Source: JBCCZC01 sp039188505
GTDB taxonomy: Bacteria; Pseudomonadota; Gammaproteobacteria; Xanthomonadales; SZUA-38
Length of the DNA stretch: 8,844 nucleotides
Direction of reading: 5' to 3'
Assembly: GCA_039188505.1 (NCBI GenBank)
Contig: JBCCZC010000236.1
Coordinates: forward strand, 1-8,844
Shown here: piece by piece, positions 5,694 to 8,844 of the stretch
Layout: each line of letters opens with the position of its first letter
Numbering within the stretch: the stretch's first letter is position 1
Program-made: the position numbers and the translations under genes
Notes under the pieces: generated by a model
Database searches by the model: none
Seen by the model: the letters and a program-made list of their open reading frames with translations, nothing else
Told to the model about the DNA's origin: nothing

Positions 5694-7009
5694 GTCAGTG
5701 CCTCCATGATTCGGTCATGCCAGCTGCGCGCACGATCACACACCGTTGCTTCATCCAACGTGACGAGACTCCGGTCGACGAGCACGCGCCGACCGTCGAT
5801 CCATACGTCCGTCACCTGGTGCCGCCCCGTGGCGTACACGAGGTGCGAGACCACGTCGAAGATCGGCTGCGCTTCGAGCACCCCGAGATCGATCGCGACC
5901 AGATCAGCGCGCTTGCCCGGTTCCAGGGAGCCGACCCGGTCCTCCAGGCCGAGCGCCCTGGCGCCGTTGATCGTCGCCAGCTCGAGCGCGGTCGGCGCCG
6001 GCAGCACGGTCGGGTCGAGCGTCCTGCCCTTCGCGATCAGTGCCGCCGTCCGCATCTCGCCGATCATGTCGAGGTCGTTGTTGCTCGCCGCGCCGTCCGT
6101 GCCCAGAGCCACGTTGACACCCGCCTCCAGCAGCTCCGGGACGCGGCAGATCCCGCTGCCGAGCTTGAGGTTGGATTCCGGGCAGTGGATCGTCGTGATG
6201 CCGGACTCCGCGCACTGGCCGATCTCGCCGGCGGTGAGGTCGGTCATGTGTACGGCCAGCAGCCGCTCGTCCATGATGCCCAGCCGGCGGATGCGCTCGA
6301 ACGGGCGAACGCCTGACTCCTCGACCGCTCGCTCGACTTCGCCTTTCGTCTCGTGCAGGTGGATGTCGATCCGAACGTTGAAGCGATCCGCCAGTCGACG
6401 TGCCGCCAGAAGGCTTTCGTCGGAGACCGTGTAGGGCGCGTGTGGTGAGATCGTCGCGCCAACGAGCGGATCTCCGACCACGTCGCCGAGAACGGCATGC
6501 GCCCGTTCGATGTACGCCGTCGGGGTGTCGGCCCAGGCCGTTGGAAATTCGATGACCGGACAGCCCGCGATCATCCGGAAGCCCGCAGCCCGGGCGCGGT
6601 CGATGGTGACGTCGGGGAAGAAATACATATCGTTCGCGGTCGTCACGCCTCCCCGGATCATCTCGGCAAGCGCATGATCCGTGCCGTCCGCGACGAACTC
6701 GGGGTCGACGAAGCGTCCTTCGATGGGCCAGATCCGCTCTTCCAACCAGGGCAGGAGCGCGAGGTCGTCACCGACGCCGCGCATGAGGTTCATCGCGACA
6801 TGGGTGTGGGCGTTGACCAGCCCCGGCAGCAGCACATGGTTCGGGAGATGGACCTCTCGCGCGGGATCGAAGCGGGTGAGCCCGTCCGCGGCGACCAGGG
6901 CCACGATCTCACCATCCCGGACGGCCAACCCGTGCCCGTCGAGCACGACGCCGCGCGGGACCACGGGCACGATCCAGCGGGGCCACACCAGCAGATCGAC
7001 GGGGGTCAT
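5690..7009 (-). CDS. mtaD: 5'-methylthioadenosine/S-adenosylhomocysteine deaminase (TRZ/ATZ family)
   Basis: Metal-dependent amidohydrolase of 439 residues that should deaminate 5'-methylthioadenosine (to methylthioinosine) and possibly SAH or adenosine. The TIM-barrel metal and catalytic residues are all visible: NAHTH (His68, His70), SPHAPYTVS (His190), HLHETKGEVE (His217, Glu220), VHMTDLT (His254) and GTDGAASNNDLDM (Asp305). The N-terminal 60 and C-terminal 65 residues form the usual composite beta domain, with GSLEPGKRADLVAID (360-374). In Pseudomonas aeruginosa the gene in the same place beside ubiG encodes a characterised MTA deaminase, which favours that substrate over other TRZ/ATZ substrates. 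The ATG overlaps the epmA stop as ATGA, with a G-rich stretch (GGGGGG) just upstream as a possible ribosome binding site. Substrate specificity is inferred; family is certain. Confidence 0.92.
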   Translation of the reverse strand: MTPVDLLVWPRWIVPVVPRGVVLDGHGLAVRDGEIVALVAADGLTRFDPAREVHLPNHVLLPGLVNAHTHVAMNLMRGVGDDLALLPWLEERIWPIEGRFVDPEFVADGTDHALAEMIRGGVTTANDMYFFPDVTIDRARAAGFRMIAGCPVIEFPTAWADTPTAYIERAHAVLGDVVGDPLVGATISPHAPYTVSDESLLAARRLADRFNVRIDIHLHETKGEVERAVEESGVRPFERIRRLGIMDERLLAVHMTDLTAGEIGQCAESGITTIHCPESNLKLGSGICRVPELLEAGVNVALGTDGAASNNDLDMIGEMRTAALIAKGRTLDPTVLPAPTALELATINGARALGLEDRVGSLEPGKRADLVAIDLGVLEAQPIFDVVSHLVYATGRHQVTDVWIDGRRVLVDRSLVTLDEATVCDRARSWHDRIMEALT

Positions 7010-7968
7010 GCGCGCCCCCCGGGAAAGTTGATGACGTCGGCGAGGCTCCGGGAGCCGCCGATCCAGGCAAGCAGCCGGTCGACGCCGAGCGCGACGCCGG
7101 CACTCGCGGGCAGACCGACGGCCTGCGCCGCCAGGAGGTGCTCGTCTCGGGGTAGCTGGCGTTGCCGCGCCCGTCGACGGCGCTCGTTCTCAGCCGCGAA
7201 GCGCGCAGCGAGCTCTCCGGCGTCGGTCAGTTCGTCGTAACCGTTGGCCAGCTCCTGCCCGCCGGCATAGACCTCAAAGCGACGGGCCCGCCCCCCTTCG
7301 ATCCGGGCCAGCGCCGCCAGCTCCGGCGGAAATCCATGGAGGCTCAGGAGCTCGTCCGGCGCCGAGCGCTCGCGCACCGCAAAGGCCAGCAGGAGATCGA
7401 AGGCGTTTCGCCGATCCAGGGTCTCGTCATACCAGCCTCGGGACCGGAGCGCGTCGTTCAGGGTTGCGGTCGAGGCGTCGCAGCCGTCGGCCAGCCCCAG
7501 AGCACCTTCGAACAGCTCGTCGCAGCTCAACCGGGTCACGCTGGGCACCATCATCCCAGGCCCCGCAGCCACGCGGTGCGCCAGTGCGATCGTCTCATCG
7601 AGGAGCGCGGCATCGTCGAAGCCCGGGCGATACCATTCGAGCATCGTGAACTCCGGGTTGTGCCAGCGGCCGGCCTCGCCGCGGCGGAACACGCGTCCGA
7701 GTTCGTATACCGCGATGCCGTCGGCCACGAGCAGCCGCTTCATGGGGAACTCCGGCGAGGTGCGGAGAAACCACGGGCCGCCCGCGTCCTGGGTGACGAA
7801 GCTCTCGATCGCTGGATCCGTATTGCCCGCTCGCGACAGGATCGGCGTCTCGACCTCGAGTACCTCGCGCTCCGCGAAGAATGCGCGGATTTCGGCATAG
7901 ACGGTCGCCCGGAGCCGCCGCGCGGCGAGCGGCGCCGTCGGCGCCCAGCTGGCCGCAGCCGACGTCAT
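7006..7968 (-). CDS. epmA: EF-P (R)-beta-lysine ligase EpmA
   Basis: Class II lysyl-tRNA synthetase paralogue without an anticodon-binding domain; it activates (R)-beta-lysine with ATP and attaches it to Lys34 of EF-P. The 320-residue product has class II motif 1 (VLEVETPIL, 36-44), motif 2 (YELGRVFRRGEAGRWHNPEFTMLEWYR, 88-114, containing FRRGE and the F/M-E-W end) and motif 3 (GVALGVDRLLAWI, 291-303). FEVYAGGQELANGYDELTD (231-249) matches EpmA closely. One oddity: the segment usually read as FPASQAALA is FPPELAALA here (213-221), and the stretch before it looks several residues shorter than in E. coli. The ATG overlaps the efp stop as ATGA; the AAGGA within the last efp codons touches the start directly, an unusually close ribosome binding site that suggests reinitiation. 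EF-P, its substrate, is upstream. Confidence 0.95.
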   Translation of the reverse strand: MTSAAASWAPTAPLAARRLRATVYAEIRAFFAEREVLEVETPILSRAGNTDPAIESFVTQDAGGPWFLRTSPEFPMKRLLVADGIAVYELGRVFRRGEAGRWHNPEFTMLEWYRPGFDDAALLDETIALAHRVAAGPGMMVPSVTRLSCDELFEGALGLADGCDASTATLNDALRSRGWYDETLDRRNAFDLLLAFAVRERSAPDELLSLHGFPPELAALARIEGGRARRFEVYAGGQELANGYDELTDAGELAARFAAENERRRRARQRQLPRDEHLLAAQAVGLPASAGVALGVDRLLAWIGGSRSLADVINFPGGRA

Positions 7969-8534
7969 TCCTTGACGCGGGAAACGTACTCGCCGGTCCG
8001 CGTATCGACGCGGATGACCTCGCCCTGGTCCACGAAGAGCGGCACCTTGACGACGGCGCCGGTTTCGAGCGTCGCCGGCTTGGTGCCGCCGCCCGAGGTA
8101 TCTCCGCGCACGCCTGGATCGGTATCCGTGATGGTCAGCTCCACGAAGTTGGGGGGATCGATGCTGAGCGGATTGCCGTTCCATAGGCGCATCGTGCAGA
8201 CGTCCTCTTCCTTGAGCCACTGCGCCGCGTCGCCCACGGCCGTGGCGTCGGCGGCATGCTGCTCGAAGGTGTCCTGAACCATGAAGTGCCAGAACTCGCC
8301 GTCGTTGTAGAGGTACTGCATTTCCTGCTCGAATACGTCGGCCGCTTCCACGGACTCGCCCGACTTGAAGGTCTTCTCGATGACGCGATTGGTCTTGAGG
8401 TTGCGCACCCGCACCCGGTTGAAGGCCTGACCCTTGCCCGGCTTGACGAACTCGTTCTCGACGATCACGTAGGGATCGCCGTCGAGCAGAAGGCGCAGGC
8501 CCGAGCGGAACTCGTTGGTGTTGTAGCTGGCCAT
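7965..8534 (-). CDS. efp: Translation elongation factor EF-P
   Basis: EF-P binds between the ribosomal P and E sites and speeds peptide bond formation at consecutive prolines. The 189-residue length is standard for the full three-domain protein. Domain I carries EFVKPGKGQAFNRVRVRNL (28-46), with the modified lysine at position 34, exactly as in E. coli. VEKTF-type (IEKTFKSGE), YLYNDGEFWHFM and the C-terminal GDTSGGGTKPATLETGAVVKVPLFV and TRTGEYVSRVKE are near-identical to gammaproteobacterial EF-P. A GGAG sequence 9 bases before the ATG serves as ribosome binding site. It opens the leftward operon and is directly coupled to epmA, the ligase that modifies it; epmB, the aminomutase, diverges upstream. 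Upstream in-frame ATG codons exist but extend into the divergent promoter region and were rejected. Confidence 0.98.
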   Translation of the reverse strand: MASYNTNEFRSGLRLLLDGDPYVIVENEFVKPGKGQAFNRVRVRNLKTNRVIEKTFKSGESVEAADVFEQEMQYLYNDGEFWHFMVQDTFEQHAADATAVGDAAQWLKEEDVCTMRLWNGNPLSIDPPNFVELTITDTDPGVRGDTSGGGTKPATLETGAVVKVPLFVDQGEVIRVDTRTGEYVSRVKE

Positions 8535-8629
8535 GGATGAACACTCCGATTGACTGGGGCCGAGCGCCTGCCTGTTGCGTCGCCGACCGTTATACTGCGC
8601 GCCCTGCGGCCGCACCGGAAAAACGCCGA
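8535..8629. promoter_or_regulatory. Divergent efp / epmB intergenic region with overlapping -10-like elements
   Basis: These 95 bases separate two divergent genes, so promoters in both directions must lie here or inside the flanking genes. The only AT-rich spot is GTTATACT at 8589-8596. Read rightward it gives TATACT (8591-8596, 5/6 to TATAAT); read leftward it gives TATAAC (8594-8589, 5/6). The spacing suits starts of transcription about 48 bases before efp and 25-30 bases before epmB. No good -35 is present at 16-18 bases on either side; TTGACT at 8550-8555 is consensus-like but badly spaced. Overlapping -10 elements would make the two promoters mutually exclusive. Confidence 0.5.
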
Positions 8630-8844
8630 ATGATAACCCGAACAACGTCAGCCGGGCACCCGTCCTGGGCTCAGGAGATGCGGGCCGCCGCCCGGGGGCC
8701 GGAGGCGCTTCCGGCGACCACGGTGGCGGTGGCTGCCGGCCGTGACCAGGCGCACGGGCTGTTCCCAACGCGGGTGCCTGCCGAGTGGCTCGAGCCCGGC
8801 GTCCTGACGGGGGCGCTGGCGCGGCAGGCCTTTCCCGATGGCGA
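8630..8844 (+). CDS. epmB: EF-P beta-lysylation protein EpmB, N-terminal part (runs off right edge)
   Basis: EpmB is a radical-SAM lysine 2,3-aminomutase that makes the (R)-beta-lysine EpmA uses. Only the first 71 codons are inside the window. The evidence is the N-terminal pattern PSWAQEMRAAARGPEAL (about residues 11-27), which matches the DWLTQLADVVTDPDEL region of E. coli EpmB, followed by GLFPTRVPAEWLEPG (44-58), matching LFALRVPRSFIDRM. The radical-SAM CxxxCxxC motif would lie beyond the edge and cannot be checked. The ATG is preceded by GGAAAA about 9 bases upstream, a weak ribosome binding site. Divergence from efp-epmA completes the modification module and makes the call much more likely than sequence alone. 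An aminomutase of the KamA type is the alternative. Confidence 0.85.
   Translation, partial: MITRTTSAGHPSWAQEMRAAARGPEALPATTVAVAAGRDQAHGLFPTRVPAEWLEPGVLTGALARQAFPDG

Noticed and set aside
5717..6316. Plus-strand open frames opposite mtaD and similar ones opposite rmuC and epmA
   Set aside because: Composition is the complement of well-conserved genes on the minus strand, and none has a credible start or family pattern.
7969..8544. Long open frame upstream of epmA, antiparallel in content to nothing known
   Set aside because: It is efp read in the wrong frame; the Arg/Gly-rich translation has no family features, and epmA proper begins at 7968.
8550..8555. TTGACT as -35 for epmB
   Set aside because: It is 35 bases from the only good -10, and no -10-like hexamer lies at normal spacing.

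Overview
The window looks like a chromosomal segment of a GC-rich gammaproteobacterium. The beta-lysylation set efp/epmA/epmB is typical of gammaproteobacteria, and UbiG together with a neighbouring MTA deaminase and a MupP-type phosphatase recalls the gene order around ubiG in Pseudomonas and its relatives. GC content is uniformly high, and I see no mobile element, tRNA, rRNA or CRISPR array. I cannot name the genus.

Layout. Every gene except the last runs on the minus strand. From the right edge, epmB (from 8630, running off the end) is transcribed rightward and is divergent from efp. Leftward from 8534 lies a compact seven-gene block: efp, epmA, mtaD-like, ubiG, mupP-like, rmuC and a squalene/phytoene-synthase-like gene. 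Every junction in it overlaps, by 4, 4, 4, 14, 4 and 8 bp, which strongly suggests one translationally coupled transcription unit ending at 2285. After a 73-bp gap comes a gene for a LolA-like secreted protein (1468-2211), then after 131 bp folE2 (392-1336), then after 225 bp the first 55 codons of a lipoprotein gene that runs off the left edge. No stretch above 300 bp lacks a gene.

How the genes fit together. EF-P rescues ribosomes stalled at proline runs; EpmB makes (R)-beta-lysine and EpmA attaches it to EF-P Lys34, so the whole modification module sits around one intergenic region. UbiG uses SAM twice in ubiquinone synthesis and releases S-adenosylhomocysteine. The MTA/SAH deaminase next to it can act on that product or on methylthioadenosine. 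The HAD phosphatase following ubiG resembles MupP, the MurNAc-6-phosphate phosphatase of peptidoglycan recycling, at least as much as Gph. RmuC is a membrane-anchored nuclease-fold protein. The last gene of the block keeps the squalene/phytoene synthase framework but appears to lack the catalytic aspartate motifs. FolE2 opens folate synthesis by the metal-flexible type IB GTP cyclohydrolase.

Most of the window is recognisable housekeeping sequence. I found no clearly new system. The items most worth following are the apparently non-catalytic prenyl-synthase homologue coupled to the ubiG operon, the MupP-versus-Gph question, and a divergent segment in EpmA.
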